Source: Nageia nagi
Lineage: Eukaryota > Pinophyta
Assembly: GCA_050084985.1 (NCBI GenBank)
Contig: JBITNC010000002.1
Location: 1,116,001 to 1,180,000, forward strand
Direction: 5' to 3'
Length of the DNA stretch: 64,000 nucleotides
Below the pieces are notes generated by a model. The model did no database searches. It was not told the DNA's origin and saw nothing but the letters and a program-made list of their open reading frames with translations. The stretch's first letter is position 1. Each line of letters opens with the position of its first letter. A program made the translations under genes and the position numbers. Shown here piece by piece: positions 12,036 to 24,060 of this stretch.

Positions 12036-13431
12036 TAAAAGAATATAATATTTCATAGTTTAATTTTTTGTAACAACATTGATAATTGACATGTTTATAT
12101 TGGTACTCCACTAATGGTTACACACTTTCATATACCTTTAGTATGTTCCATTAATATATTATATACTTCTAGAAGGAATTTTAATTCTTCCTTGGTCCCT
12201 TCTACTAACCAACATGGTTGCCCATCTTATTTGTAGGCTATGCATAGATTTCTTGGGTAGATTTTGTACTTCTCTTAGATTATGATATAGAGTGTCAAAT
12301 ACTAAATTTCCTTACTCAAGTAATTTATAATGATATAGTGCCATCATATTTTATTCAGGGTAGTTTTGTATTAATTTTATATAATACTAGCAAGAGAAAA
12401 TACTTTGTAACTTTTTCCTTGCATTCTTTTTAAGTTTCTCATTTTGTTGGGTGTGTAGTGATTATAAATCACTCCTACAATGTTCTATATCAAGTTTGGA
12501 GCTAAAATAATATTACATTAACCTACTTTATGATACTGAATCCTAGTGGGTATTCATTTATTTTCATTTCATATACTAGATCAAGAGATAATCATTATTT
12601 TCTCAAACTACCCTATTTTAGAACAATTTTCTTTTAGAGGCTATAAATTTAGTTCTAGAAACCCATTTTAGTCCATGACTTTTGTTTTGGATATTACCTT
12701 AATATACATTTCCAAAAATATATGATTTGGTATACTTTTAATTGGAAATGTCCACCTCCATCAATGATTCCCCATAGTGCACTTACCTAGTCTCTCTTAT
12801 TAGAAGCCTATGAATACATTCAATTTTGATTAAATTATGCCACATCTATGTTACTCTATTATTTTTATATATTCCATTATTATAAATTATAATTATTCCC
12901 CTTTTCATCCATATATAATACAATACTCTTTGAATACAAATCACCACTTTCCCAACCTATTCTTTTTCCATTATCTATCAAGTCCTATTTTGGTGACCCA
13001 AAGAGTACCTTATGTGTCATCACAAATTGCTATATAATGATAGTTATTTTTTAAGTTAATTATTTTTCCATTTTAAACTATTCTTCACTACCTTTCAAAT
13101 GGTATACAACATTACATACTCTATCATTGGCAAAATCACCACTCTTTCGTAATTAGTTACATAACAACATTATCTTGTTGATCACACTGTAGCCTAGAAA
13201 CCTCAACCTATGAAGTGAATATCTAGAGTTATGCTCATAAAATTAAGGCATGTGAGTATTAATTGAAAATTTATCTTTGATACATTTCTAACCATATACA
13301 ATACTTGATATTTTTATCAACTTAGGTTTGGAAAATTCTACATATTTTTAGCCTATCTTTCTTGAAGGTTGAACATCATTTTACAGTAACCAAATCCTCC
13401 AACATTCAATCTCTAACCTTCAAAAATTTTA
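12036..13431 (+). repeat. 5' LTR of copia element
   Basis: It starts TAAAAGAATATAAT (canonical TG mutated to TA) and ends AAAAATTTTA (CA mutated to TA). It aligns along its length with 17905-19276, for example CTAGAAGGAA, CCAACATGG, TCCATTATCTATC. The length is 1396 bp. Confidence 0.85.
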
Positions 13432-13446
13432 ATTGGTATTAGAGAC
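13432..13446 (+). other. Primer-binding site (initiator tRNA-Met type)
   Basis: ATTGGTATTAGAGAC directly follows the 5' LTR and resembles the TGGTATCAGAGC site complementary to the initiator tRNA-Met 3' end, with mutations. Confidence 0.7.
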
Positions 13447-13859
13447 ATTCATTCTATTAGGTTAGAATAGAATAAATTAATGGAAATATAGTTCAATTTT
13501 AGATTCCTATTTTCATTGGTAAACACTCAGAGTACCGGAGTATCTAAATGAGAACTTTTATCATCTCTCAAGACCTATGGAATCTCTTTTAGCAGGTTTA
13601 TGCAAAAGTATATGCAATGAATTTTGTACTACTCTCACTAAATAAGAAAAGGATCTTTTGGAGATTATAAATAAGAATGCTAAAGCCCTATTTCCCATAC
13701 AGAGTGGGATAGATGTTTCTATCTTTTCGAAGATTAGAGAATGCACATAATCAAAGGAAGTATCGAAGACTCTTGAGAGTACCTACAAGGGAACTTACAA
13801 AATAATATTCCCTAATATACAACTCTTATGTAGGTATTTTTTAATCTCTAATAATGGTT

Positions 13860-14330
13860 AATGATGAGACCATTTAGGTCTTCTTGAATAGTGTACAAGA
13901 TCTAGTAAATATTATTCATGTGTATGGTGAGGCACTAAATGATACTAGGATCATGGAGAAAGTGTTGATAAGGATTCACATAAAGTTTGATTCAATTACC
14001 ATTACCATAGATAATTATAGATACTTGTCTCTCCTTACTCTCATGGAGTTACTCCAAATCTTGTCAACGTATGAGCATAAAATGAAATATAGGTCAAAAA
14101 GTTTTAATCAAGCATTTCAAGGTAAACTCAAGTTTAGCAACCAACCTTATACTTCCTCCAATTTATAATAGTATGCAAGAGGCCATGGTGGATCAATTTT
14201 TGGATGAGGTGGCCATAGTACAAGAAGAGTTGGGTCAACCAACAAAAGATAGAGCCTAAGCTATAAATAATATGACTATTGTAGAAAATATGATCACATA
14301 AAACAACAATACTACAAAAAATGAAATCCA
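13860..14330 (+). pseudogene. Copia gag remnant
   Basis: An open stretch of 94 codons (13884-14168) includes LVNIIHVYGEALNDTRIMEKVL, a Gag helix that in copia proteins follows the UBN2 core (G-x-x-x-x-D-x-x-I-x-x-K-x-L). This is followed by IDNYRYLSLLTLMELLQIL and a basic tail. The CCHC knuckle expected after it is not intact. It lies between the primer site and integrase, as expected for copia. Confidence 0.6.
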
Positions 14331-14759
14331 AAGAAGGCCAATTTTAGTGAAGAAAAAGGTAATACCATATTTTTTATGATTCATAACAACTTTAGAGTTA
14401 TTTATGATCATATTTTTACATTGAAAATAGTTGCTAAACTTGAAGATAATGTCAATGGAAATGTCAAGTTTGGTGACAACAATCAAGTTAATATTGATAT
14501 AAAAGGATTTATTTCCTTAAAGAAAAATATGGGTAAGATCTTTCATATATATATGATACTTTATATATTCCAAGGTTGAATCATAATATCTTGAGCATTG
14601 CATAGTTATGCTTAAAAACCTACAAAGTAGTCTTTGAGAAAAGATGCAAAATTACAATGAGACCAATCATCAAGTAGTTGCCACTATTCTCATGTTTGAG
14701 AATAGAATGTATATGGTGAAAATGTAGCAAACTTCTATTAAATGCATGAATACCATACT

Positions 14760-15500
14760 TGATCCTTATTGGTTATAACATAAGAGGTTTGGACACCTTA
14801 ACTTCAACTTATTGCATGGACTACACAAGATCATGAAAGGTATGTCAACCTTTTCATACCCATCAAACACTTTATGTGAGAGATGCATATTTGGGAAATA
14901 GTACAAAGATAATTTTTTCTTCATCACCAAAATCATGCCCAAAGGCCTCTAGAGTTGGTGCATGTTGATATATGTAGATCTATGTAAACTCCAAGCATGG
15001 CTAAGTGAAATATATGCTTATTTTTACTAACAATAATTTTATAATGAGTTGATTATATTTGTTATAGGCTAAATCATATATGTTTGATTGCTTCACCAAT
15101 TTCAAGGCCTTGGTATAAAACTAGTTTGGCTATTGCATCAAGAATATTTGGATAGACTATGATGGAAAATTCATTTTTAATAAATTCAAATACTTCTATA
15201 AAAAACATGGGATCAAGCAATAGTACTCAACAAAATGGAGCTATAGAGAGAAATAATTGAATATTTATTGAGATATTTTGGTGCATATTGAAAGAAATAA
15301 GCATGAAAAACAAAGTATGGGATCAATTTATTCACACAACTATTTATGTTTTTAATCATTTCCCAAAAAAACTTATATAGGATTCAACCCCTTATGAGGC
15401 TTGGTTTGGAAAGAAATCAAGTATATAATAGCTATGGATCTTTGTCTCTACATGTTATTAGCATATTCTAAATGAGAATATAAATACATTGAATTAAATA
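14760..15500 (+). pseudogene. Copia integrase remnant
   Basis: The zinc-binding part is visible as RFGHLNFNLLHGLHKI (about 14787-14835) and CERCIFGK (about 14876-14899), giving the H-x-H...C-x2-C layout. A core piece VDICRSM (near 14965) carries the first Asp position, and IDYDGKFI near 15150 resembles the second (T-D-x-G-x-E/K-F). The catalytic Glu region is broken. Stops occur throughout. Confidence 0.55.
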
Positions 15501-15675
15501 TCCATCAAGTGTATAAATTTTGGATACTCTGATGAGTCCAAAGCATATAGGTGCTATGATCATGTCACCAACAAGCTACATATCAGTCAAGATATGATCT
15601 TTAATGAAGAACGAGATGAAGGATTTGAACTAGATCTAAACAAATCCTCTAGGACCTTAGACTAGGAAACTCAAG

Positions 15676-16105
15676 TGTACACAAGATAACACAATCACTC
15701 AAGATAACACATCAATATAATTTGGTTCCTCCCTCCTTGGGAGTACATCCACAACTAGTTCTCTTATTCTCAAATCTATGTCTCTCTTACAACTATTCTC
15801 TAGCTCTCTCCTACACAACCAAGTAGAGTAATCTTACTCAAAACTTAGATATGTTTACAAGAGGAGAGGCCCTCTATTTATAGCTTTAGAGCACCTCCCT
15901 AACCTTCCTTTAACCCATGGGTAAGGTTAGGGTTACATTAAATGTATCACCAAACTTCAACCTACCAACTAACCACTTTGGTAAAGTCAAAGTCTACATA
16001 TTAAAGAATTCTATTAATCTCTTAAGGTATCTACATACCCTTAAGTGATTAATTGAATTTACAAGTAGTTTAGATATTCACAATATTTCATTACAAATTC
16101 TAACA
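15676..16105 (-). repeat. Solo LTR nested in the copia element
   Basis: Read on the minus strand this 430 bp block starts TGTTAGAATTTG and ends ATCTTGTGTACA, canonical TG...CA ends. It has a TATA box TATAAATAGAGGG near 15871-15883, followed by pyrimidine-rich leader sequence. A 4 bp direct repeat CAAG flanks it (15672-15675 and 16106-16109). It lies between the integrase and RT parts of the copia host and has no internal region, so it is most likely the product of LTR-LTR recombination. Confidence 0.65.
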
Positions 16106-16369
16106 CAAGAATATTAGAAGGATTCAAATAGATCAATCATCATTTTAGAGTTTGAAGACTCCATCTCCAATGAACTTGTTGAGCCATTATAGCCTTAATG
16201 ACCCAACATCATTGTGGTGATATCTTCTTTCAAAGCTAGAGATGCACATAAGAAAGAGATCATTAGAGGTCATACAAACTCTCAAATGTTGGATAATGAC
16301 TTTACCAAAATAATGACCTGATAAAAATCAAAGAGGGGTGATCAAATGATCAACTATGCCTTAATATCC

Positions 16370-17240
16370 TCCTCATTAATTGAGTAGTTCAAAGAAGCAA
16401 TGATGAATGTCAACTAGCAAAAAAAGATGGAATATGAGATAGAAAAGATCTAAAAAAATGATTATTGGTAGCTTATCCCACCTGTAAATAACAAGAACAT
16501 CATTTATGTTAAGTGGATCTACAAGCTTAAGTGTAATATTGATGGTAGCATCGTAAACCATAAATATTTTCTGGTAGCAAAAGGATAAATTAAAAAGAAG
16601 TTCTAGACGATGAGGAAATATTTTCTTTAGTCACTAGATTAGAGATAATCATATCTCTAATTGCTTTAGCATATTATTTAAGTCTTATTATTTACCAAAT
16701 GGATGTTACATTAACCTTATGGAATGATGATAAAGAAAAAGAAGTGTATGTAAATAAACCATAAGGATTCATAGTCATTGGCCATGAATATAAAGTATAT
16801 AGGATGAAGAAAGTTCTTTACAGACTCAAGCAATAATTTAGAGCATTGTATTCTAGAATTGAAACCTATTTATACCACATAGGCTATCAAAGGTGTTCAA
16901 AATAAGCCACATTGTACATAAAGGTAATTTGATATTACTTCATCATCATCTATTTGTATATTGATTATATTATCGTTCTGAGCACTTGAACTTCTATGTT
17001 GCAACACTTCAAAGTTGTCATGGTTAATGAATTTGAAATGAATAATCTAGGTGAAATGCAATACTTTCTGGGTGTGCAAGTTCATCAAAATTCCAATTTC
17101 ATCTTCATCACTCAGACTAAGTATGTTGATGACTTGCTTGCTAAGTTTACCATGAAGGAATACAAACCCATCATTACATCATAGAGTCATTAGTTACAAA
17201 TTGATAAGGAAGGATTATTCTCCTCTTGCTAATGTAACCT
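16370..17240 (+). pseudogene. Copia reverse transcriptase remnant
   Basis: Collinear pieces of copia RT are visible: KWIYKLKCNIDGSIVNHK (W-V-(F/Y)-K-x-K family motif), YQMDVTL (in place of Q-M-D-V-x-x-A-F-L), VYRMKKVLYRLKQ (family V-x-K-L-x-x-x-L-Y-G-L-K-Q), and the open 62-codon stretch 16996-17184 with NNLGEMQYFLGVQV. The catalytic Y-V-D-D motif reads YIDY at about 16957-16968, so the second Asp is lost. The domain copies RNA to DNA in active elements; this copy cannot. Confidence 0.75.
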
Positions 17241-17499
17241 TGTATATGTCACTTATTGATAACCTAATGTACCTTACATCTACATGACATAATATTATGG
17301 TTGTAGTGAATTTAGTAACTCAATTCATGTATTCACCACATGTATCCCATTAGAAATTGTCCAAGAGAATTCTTCATTATGTGAGTAGGACCTAAAACTT
17401 TGGCCTATGGTATAAAGCTACAAAAATATGATGACTTGATCACATACACAAATGTAGATTATGTAGTAAGCCTTGATCATTAGAAAAGCATAATAAGTA

Positions 17500-17890
17500 T
17501 TGATGATAGAGTAGAAAGAAGCAAGTGATAGTTGATATATCCACTATTGAAGTAGGATATATGGTTACCTCCTCTGGTTGCACTCAAACCATTTAGATGG
17601 TGAGATTATTTAAATACTTTGAAATGAAAACTTGCAAGTCTATTAAAATTTATTTTGACAACTTGAACATGAACACCAAAACCATCACCATAATGAAGAA
17701 TATAGTATTTCATAATAGGAGCAAAAATATCAATGTTTTTCTTTATTTCATGAGTGATTTAGTATAATATGGATCTATTGAGTTCCAATATTACAACTCT
17801 AATGATCAACTTGTAGATATCTTCACTAAACCATTAGCGACCAATGAATTCCTTCATCTCAAAGAGAGAATTGACATACAAACCATTAAC
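17500..17890 (+). pseudogene. Copia RNase H C-terminus
   Basis: The piece ends with DQLVDIFTKPL at about 17809-17841, a near-exact match to the copia hallmark D-x-x-A-D-x-F-T-K-x-L, followed by a short tail. It is directly upstream of the polypurine tract. The earlier part contains stops. Confidence 0.75.
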
Positions 17891-17893
17891 ACT

Positions 17894-17904
17894 AAAGGGG
17901 AGAG
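17894..17904 (+). other. Polypurine tract of copia element
   Basis: AAAGGGGAGAG immediately precedes the 3' LTR start TGAAAGAATG, as required for plus-strand priming. Confidence 0.8.
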
Positions 17905-19276
17905 TGAAAGAATGCAATATTCCATGGTTTAATTTTTATGATGACATAAATAGTTGAAATGTTTGACTTTGTACTCCTCCAATGGTTGCACTCTTCCAAC
18001 TGCCTCTAGTATGCATTATTAATATATTACAAGTTTCTAGAAGGAAGTTTAGTGCTTCCTCAATCCTTTGTAGTCACCAACATGGCTTCCCATCTTGTTT
18101 GTAAGTTATCCATAGATTTATTCGATGGATTTTATCATAGTATGGTAGTCCCATTGTATTTTTTTAGGCTAGTTTTGTATTCATTTTTCATAGTAATAGA
18201 AAGAGAAAATTCTGAACAACTTTTTCCTTACATTCCTATTTTACATTTCTCATTTTTTGGCTATGTATAGATTAGAAATCACTCCTACAATGTTATATAT
18301 CAATTTTTGAGATAAAATAAGGTGATATTAACCTATTTGTGTTATTTAGTCCTAAAGGCTATTCATTTATTTTTCATTTTATGTATTAGATTAGGAGATA
18401 ATTGTTGTTATATCAAACTACCCTATTTTAAACAACTTTTTTCTTTTAGGGATATAACTTTAGTTCTAGCCATATATTTTAGGTGGTTTTTTATTTTGTA
18501 TATTTCTTTCAAGTATCTTTCAAACCATATATAATTCTTCATACTTTGTATGTAAATCACCATCTCCATCAACGATTCCCCATAATACACTTACCTAGTC
18601 TTTCTTAGTAGTAGTCCATGAATACATTATTTTCTAATTGAATTCTAAAATATTTACCTTGATCTATTATTTTTTATTACTATATAATTAAAAAAAATTT
18701 TCTTACCCTTTTCATCCATATATAACATGAAACCCTTTGAATACAAATCTCCACTTTCCCAAATTGTTCTTTTAGTATTATCTATCTAGTCCTATTTTGT
18801 TGACCCAATGAGTGCCTTATGTATATCAAAAATATATAAAGACTAAAATTTCTTTTTTTGAGTTTAGAAACTCTACTTTAGAAAGTACAATTCACTACCT
18901 TTCCAATGGTATATAATAGATATACTTTATCATTGGTTATCATTGGTGAAATCACCACTATTTAGCAACTAGTTACGTAACAAGACTATCTTGGTAACCA
19001 CACTCCAAACTAGAAAACTTAAATTATAAAGTAAATTACTAGAGTTTTATTCATCATATTAAGGTGTATGAGTACTCTTCAAAAATTTATTTTTTATACC
19101 TTTATAATGTTATATAATAATTGATATTTTGATCATGTTAAGTTTGGTAAATTCTATAAGTTTGCTAGCATATCTTTCTCAAAGGATGAATTTCATTTCT
19201 ATAGTCACCAACTCCTCTAACCTTCAAAATATTTAATTAGTATCATAGGTTTCAATATCTAACCTTAACAATTTCA
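17905..19276 (+). repeat. 3' LTR of copia element, with an internal LTR-end/primer-site duplication
   Basis: It starts TGAAAGAATGCAATATTCC and ends TTAACAATTTCA, and is 1372 bp long. Near its end (about 19219-19251) it holds a ~33 bp segment absent from the 5' LTR, which reads like the LTR end followed by the primer site (CTTCAAAATATTTA then ATTAGTATCATAGG). The proper LTR end is then repeated. Confidence 0.8.
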
Positions 19277-19882
19277 ATTCCATGAGCTTGTGGGGACTAT
19301 AAAGGGCATATATAAACTTTTATTATGTACATGGCCTTTATCCATGTGGCACAACCAACATCTAGATACAAATTGAATAATATCTCTCTTCAACTTCGAA
19401 CAATAATCCTTATCTCCCATAAGAGAAATTATTTTATCAATACCAAAGTGTTCTACTAATTCAGCATTATGCATTTCATATATGATATTCTCTCATATGG
19501 ATCCAATAGGTATGCATAACTATCTCCCTCAAAATAGATATCCATCATGCATAACATACTTTGTAAATATTATACCAACCTCACCCACTAATAGGTTCTT
19601 GCATTGTTGTACATTGTGACCATAATTTGGATCAAATTCATAAATATCCTTGACCAATTAAAATATAACCACTGAATTCTCCATGGTAGTTATTAATATT
19701 ACCCTTCTTAATGCATCAACCACCTTATTTTGCTTACTAGACTTATGCTTCAAGATAAATGAACATTCTTATAGAAAAGAGACCCATTTTTCATGCCTAC
19801 TAGTTAAATTCTTTTGATAATTGCAATATCTCAATGCCTTATGATAAGTGTATGCTACAAAATCCTTATATAATAGGTAGTA
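19277..19882 (-). pseudogene. Old gypsy, RNase H C-terminus and integrase zinc finger
   Basis: The minus strand reads ALRYCNYQKNLTSRHEKW, FILKHKSSKQNKVVDAL (the gypsy RNase H end, V-x-H-x-x-G-x-x-N-x-x-A-D-A-L), then the spacer. An open piece (19274-19474) follows with HNAELVEHFG and CWLCHMDKG, the H2C2 zinc finger of gypsy integrase. It ends in MPFIVPTSSWN next to the copia insertion, and continues in 11105-12035 with SMDFVLGLP. On its other side the RNase H is cut by the chromovirus at 19883. Confidence 0.8.
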
Positions 19883-20955
19883 TGATCCAAAATTTGGATC
19901 CCTTTGACATTCAGTAATCTCCATTTTTGTGTGTTCATTGTGATCACCTTATCTTTAGCTTTCCAATGCTTCTTTTGGATCATGAATCTTAGTCCATATG
20001 TGGAAGATATGATATTATTCTATTTGTGTATTTTGAGAAAAAAAAATTAAAAGGATTAAAAATAATAATAATAAAATGTTTCAGGTGACCATTATAGAGG
20101 GGACCCGCCTGCCATGTAGGAGGAGATGAGGCCTACATGGAGTCCATGTGGAGGTGATGAGGCAGGGACCCACATGGAATTGAGATGCGGTGCTAGAGGC
20201 CGCTAACCTTAGCCATCCATGTTTTGACTAAGCTACCCATAAGGCTACATCGCCAGTCAATAGGAGGTTGACTTCTCCTCAGCACACGCCACGTGTTGTC
20301 ACCATAATGCACCCACCTGATTTTAGATTTTTTGATGTATTTTTGGTGTTTTCAAAGGTTTATGATGATTTTAACTCACCTAAGGTCCTATTATTAGGCT
20401 GATTTAATTCTGTAAGCCTGAAACAATCTAGTGAGCATATCATTTTGATTTTAGAGCTCATTTTTGGGAGATTTTTACAACCATTTGAGCCCAGATTTGA
20501 CATGAAGATGAAGGAGGCTAATGGGTATGTAAAAATAGGTTTTGTATTAAATTTTATAGTTGAAAGTATCTCCAATTTTAGCCCCCAAATTGTATAAAAA
20601 GGGGAGCAAATTGGAGAGAGGGGGAGAGAGGATTTTAGGAAAGTTGTTTTCAATTCTTGTTGTGATTTTTAGAGCTGTGAGTGTGTTGTGAATGTGAGAG
20701 GAGGTTTTGAAGGACCATGGAGGCCTTGTAAAGTGATTCCACCCACTAATAGTAGAGAGCTTTTGAGCTGGACGTAGCCCACACCGGGTAAACTAGGATA
20801 ATTTTGCTTGTCTCTTTCTATGGTGAATGCTTTTCTCTTCTCTGTGTTTACAAATTTATTCCTAATTTTTCTTTACAAGCACTTAATTGTTTTAAGTGTG
20901 AATTGATCCTAAGAAAAGGTTAAATTGAAATTTTAATATTATAGTTTATGGATCA
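19883..20955 (+). repeat. 5' LTR of chromovirus
   Basis: It starts TGATCCAAAATTTGGATCC and ends TTTATGGATCA, so its TGATCC/GGATCA ends are inverted repeats. The first bases form a near-perfect palindrome (19884-19900). A likely TATA box (TGTATAAAAAGGGG) is at about 20591-20604. The length is 1073 bp. Confidence 0.92.
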
Positions 20956-20958
20956 AGT

Positions 20959-20973
20959 TTGGTATTAGAGTAG
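20959..20973 (+). other. Primer-binding site of chromovirus
   Basis: TTGGTATTAGAGTAG lies three bases after the 5' LTR and resembles the initiator tRNA-Met site TGGTATCAGAGC with two changes. Confidence 0.75.
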
Positions 20974-21141
20974 TTGAAATCATTGGGATAACCTATATTT
21001 TTGAGATTGTTGTTGGTGTTTGGAAAGTGTTCTTGCATGTATACCAGGTCACAAAGAAAGAAAGGAGAAGGAGAATTTGTGGAGGAGGATCCAAAAATTG
21101 GTTCTAGAGTTTGGCTAAAGAAGCAAAGAGAGCTTGGAGCC

Positions 21142-22080
21142 ATGGCCAATAAAGGAGGGTCTAATGTGGAAAAGTAAATTGCTGATCTTTCCATAATGTT
21201 CCAAAAGATGTCTCTACAATTCCAACACTTTCAAGAACAACAATACAAGAAAAATGAAGGTGAAACTAGTGAAGGTAATAAAATTGACAATGATGATACA
21301 CATAGTGTTTTTCAAAGTTCTCCTTTGAAATTGGAAGTTAAATTTGATTTGCCTACTTTTATTGGAGAAGTGAATGCTAATAAGTTAGACCATTGGATTA
21401 AACAAATAGAGGTATATTGTAGAATTCAAAGAATTGTAAGAGATGAGGATAAAATCCAATTAGCAACTCTTAAAATGAGTGGTAATGCACTTGTTTGGTG
21501 GGAAAGTTATTTGCAAAGTAAGAATGAATCAATTCAAGCTTGTATTGCTTCTTGGACCTATTTTGTACAATTACTTAGAGATCAGGATTATCGACAAAAG
21601 GTAGTCATGGAATGGCAAACTTTTCGTCAAGGCAAAGGGCAAAGTGTGCAAGAGTACACTATAGAATTCTGAAGAAAAGCTGCAATGCTAGGTATTCCTC
21701 TTGATTCCCAAGATACTCTTCTTAAGTATATTGGTGGTTTCCATAATTATTTAAGGCATACAATATTGATGTTTGATCCAAATGATTTGGATAAAGTTTG
21801 TGTACAAGACACTCACTTAGAAGAAAGGAAAAAATTTGTTAAGGATGGGAAAAAGAAAAATACTTCCAATAACAATAGTAATAATGATTCTGAAAAGAAC
21901 CAAGGAAAGGGGAAAAAGAAAACTATGTCTACTACACAAAAAGAGAAGTCTAAAGATGTATGTACACATTGTCAAAAACAAAGGTCATTTAGAGGCTAAA
22001 TGTTGGAAATTGCATCCTGAATTACGCCCTAAACCTAAAGGTCAAAAGAAGCAAACAAATATTATTACTAAAGAAATTGA
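21142..22080 (+). pseudogene. Chromovirus Gag (capsid and CCHC knuckle)
   Basis: The likely start is ATG 21142 (MANKGGSNVEK then a stop); after the stop the same frame is open from 21178 to 21672, with an internal ATG at 21196. The capsid domain shows LPTFIGEVNANKLDHWIKQIE, LKMSGNALVWWESY and the W-x-x-F...Q-G-x-S-V-x-E-Y motif. A second stop lies at 21670. The single zinc knuckle is split by a frameshift near 21980: CTHCQK is in one frame, GHLEAKCWK in the next, together C-x2-C-x4-H-x4-C. The basic Lys/Asn-rich segment before the knuckle probably bound RNA. Confidence 0.85.
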
Positions 22081-22687
22081 AGATGGTTCATATGTAGATG
22101 AGAAAATGGCATGTATGGTTTTGCATAATACACCTAGTGAAGATGAGGAAAAGAAGAAAATTGAACTTTTTCACATCAAGGTGCAAGCTAAGAAGACTAG
22201 GATTGATACATTATTTGATTCTGGATCTCAAGCTAACTTAATTGTAGAAAAGTATGTCAAATCACTTGCACTCACTACTCAACCTCATCCAAACCCATAT
22301 CCATTGGGATGGGTTAATAAAAATTCTAAGTTAAAGGTAACACAACAATGCAAGTTGCAATTTGGGATTAACAGGGAGTACATGAATGAAGTTTTACTTA
22401 ATGTTGTTCCTTTGGATATTTGTGGGATTGTGCTTGGTAGTCCTTATCTATGGGAAAGAGATGCTTTATTTTATAGAAAGGAAAACAAATATAGACTCAT
22501 TAAAGATGGAGTTGAATACATGGTTAGTGCTCATCAAAATAAGAAAAAGGATATTTCTTTGATTACTGCAGGACAAGCAAAGAGACTAATCCATATAGGA
22601 CAAATGTTTGTACTTGCAATGGTGAAATCTCAAGATGAAGTGGAAATCATAAAGGCACTTGAGGATTGTGAACCAAAATACAAATAA
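22081..22687 (+). pseudogene. Chromovirus protease
   Basis: This stretch is in frame with the knuckle (open frame 21836-22687). It shows the retropepsin active site as TLFDSGSQANLI (near 22210-22245), with the second conserved block DICGIVLGSPYLWERDA near 22418-22466. The aspartic protease cleaves the polyprotein after dimerising. The active-site D-S-G is intact. A stop at 22685-22687 separates it from RT. Confidence 0.85.
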
Positions 22688-23680
22688 GGAGTAAAAGAGG
22701 TAATTTCTGAATTTGAAGATTTATTTCAAGTACCTAAAAAACTTCCACCAAAAAGAGATATACAACATGAGATTCAATTACATCCTGATGTTGCACTTCC
22801 TAATATTGGCTTATATAGAAATTCTACTTTGGAAATTGAAGAAATTAAGAAACAAGTCAAGGAATTATTAGATCAAGGATTCATTAGACTTAGCACATCA
22901 CCATGTGGATCTCCTATTGTTATAATTCCAAAGAAAGATGGAACTTGGTGTATATGTGTTGATTACATGGCAATAAATAAGATCATAATTAAAAATTGAT
23001 ATCCTTTGCCACGTATTGATGATTCAATGGATCAATTACAAAAAGCTAGGCTTTTCACAAAATTGGATCGAAGAAGTGGTTATCATCAAGTACAAGTTAA
23101 AGAAGAGGATGTGTGGAAAATTGCTTTTAAAACTAGGCAAGGATTGTTTGAATGGTTGGTTTTTACCGTTTGGATTATGCAATGCTCCTGCTACTTTCAT
23201 GTGTGTAATGAATGAGGTTTTAAGGCCTTTCATTGATGATTTTGTTATTGTGTATCTTGATGATATTCTCATTTACAGTGATAATTGGAAAGATCATGTG
23301 GTACATATTCATAAAGTGTTTGAAGTTTTAAGGGAAACAAAACTCTATTTGAAGATGTCTAAGTGTGAGTTTGTCAAGAAGAGTTTAATCTATCTTGGCC
23401 ACATTTTAGGTGAAGGTCAATTGACGATAGATCCTGCAAAAATTGAGGCTATGTTGAAATTGCCTACTCCCACTAATGTGATAGAGAGTAGGAGTTTTCT
23501 TGGGGTAGTGCAATATTTACGCAAGTTTATTGCTAACTTTTCTTACATGGCTTCTCCACTTCATGCAATTACAGGAAAGAGTCATGGATTTCAGTGGGGA
23601 GGGAAAGAACAACATGTTTTTGAATTGCTTAAAAGGAAAATTAGTAATGCTCCAGTACTTGCTTTACCTAATCTTTAGAA
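22688..23680 (+). pseudogene. Chromovirus reverse transcriptase
   Basis: It begins with EFEDLFQVPKKLPPKRDI and shows the ordered RT motifs: SPCGSPIVIIPKKDGTW, VDYMAINKI, LFTKLDRRSGYHQV, FGLCNAPATF, VIVYLDDILIYS (catalytic YLDD at about 23250) and LGHIL. There is a stop near 22998 and a frameshift near 23165, where the frame passes from 23006-23215 to 23016-23678. The catalytic residues remain. In a working element it makes cDNA from the LTR transcript. Confidence 0.9.
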
Positions 23681-24060
23681 AACTTTTGAAATTGAAATTG
23701 ATGCAAGTGACTATGCTATGGGTGCAGTTTTATTACAGGAAAAACATCTAGTTTGTATCACTCAAAAATGTTTACTAGTGCAGTAAGAAACTATCCCACA
23801 TATGACAAAGAGTTATATGCATTAGTTCAAAGTGTTAAGAAATGGAAGCACTATTTGGTAGGTAAAGAGACAATAATTCATACAAACCATCAACCCTTGT
23901 AATATCTTCAGTCACAATCTAAATTGCAACAATCTAGGCACTTTCGTTGGATGGGATTCTTGCAACAATTTTATTTAGTGATTAAGTACAATAAGGGCAC
24001 TCAAAATAAAATTGCTGATATGTTGTCTAGGCCTCCAATAGTTGCTAGTGTTGTGATTCT
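23681..24060 (+). pseudogene. Chromovirus RNase H
   Basis: After a stop at 23678 the frame continues with FEIEIDASDYAMGAVLLQE (first catalytic Asp in D-A-S), then a frameshifted middle part (YDKELYALVQ). It ends with HFRWMGFLQQFYLVIKYNKGTQNKIADMLSR (23936-24030), the gypsy RNase H end with the last Asp. It degrades the RNA strand during reverse transcription. Confidence 0.8.

Larger units (their letters stand above)
12036..19276 (+). mobile_element. Ty1/copia element, complete with two LTRs, decayed
   Basis: The LTRs at 12036-13431 and 17905-19276 bracket a primer site, gag, integrase, reverse transcriptase, RNase H and a polypurine tract in copia order (integrase before RT). The flanks carry a 5 bp target duplication with one mismatch (AATCC 12031-12035, ATTCC 19277-19281). 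Insertion was into the integrase of the old minus-strand gypsy, whose frame resumes on either side. Many stops and the loss of the RT active-site motif show it is long inactive. A solo LTR of another family sits inside it. Confidence 0.85.
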
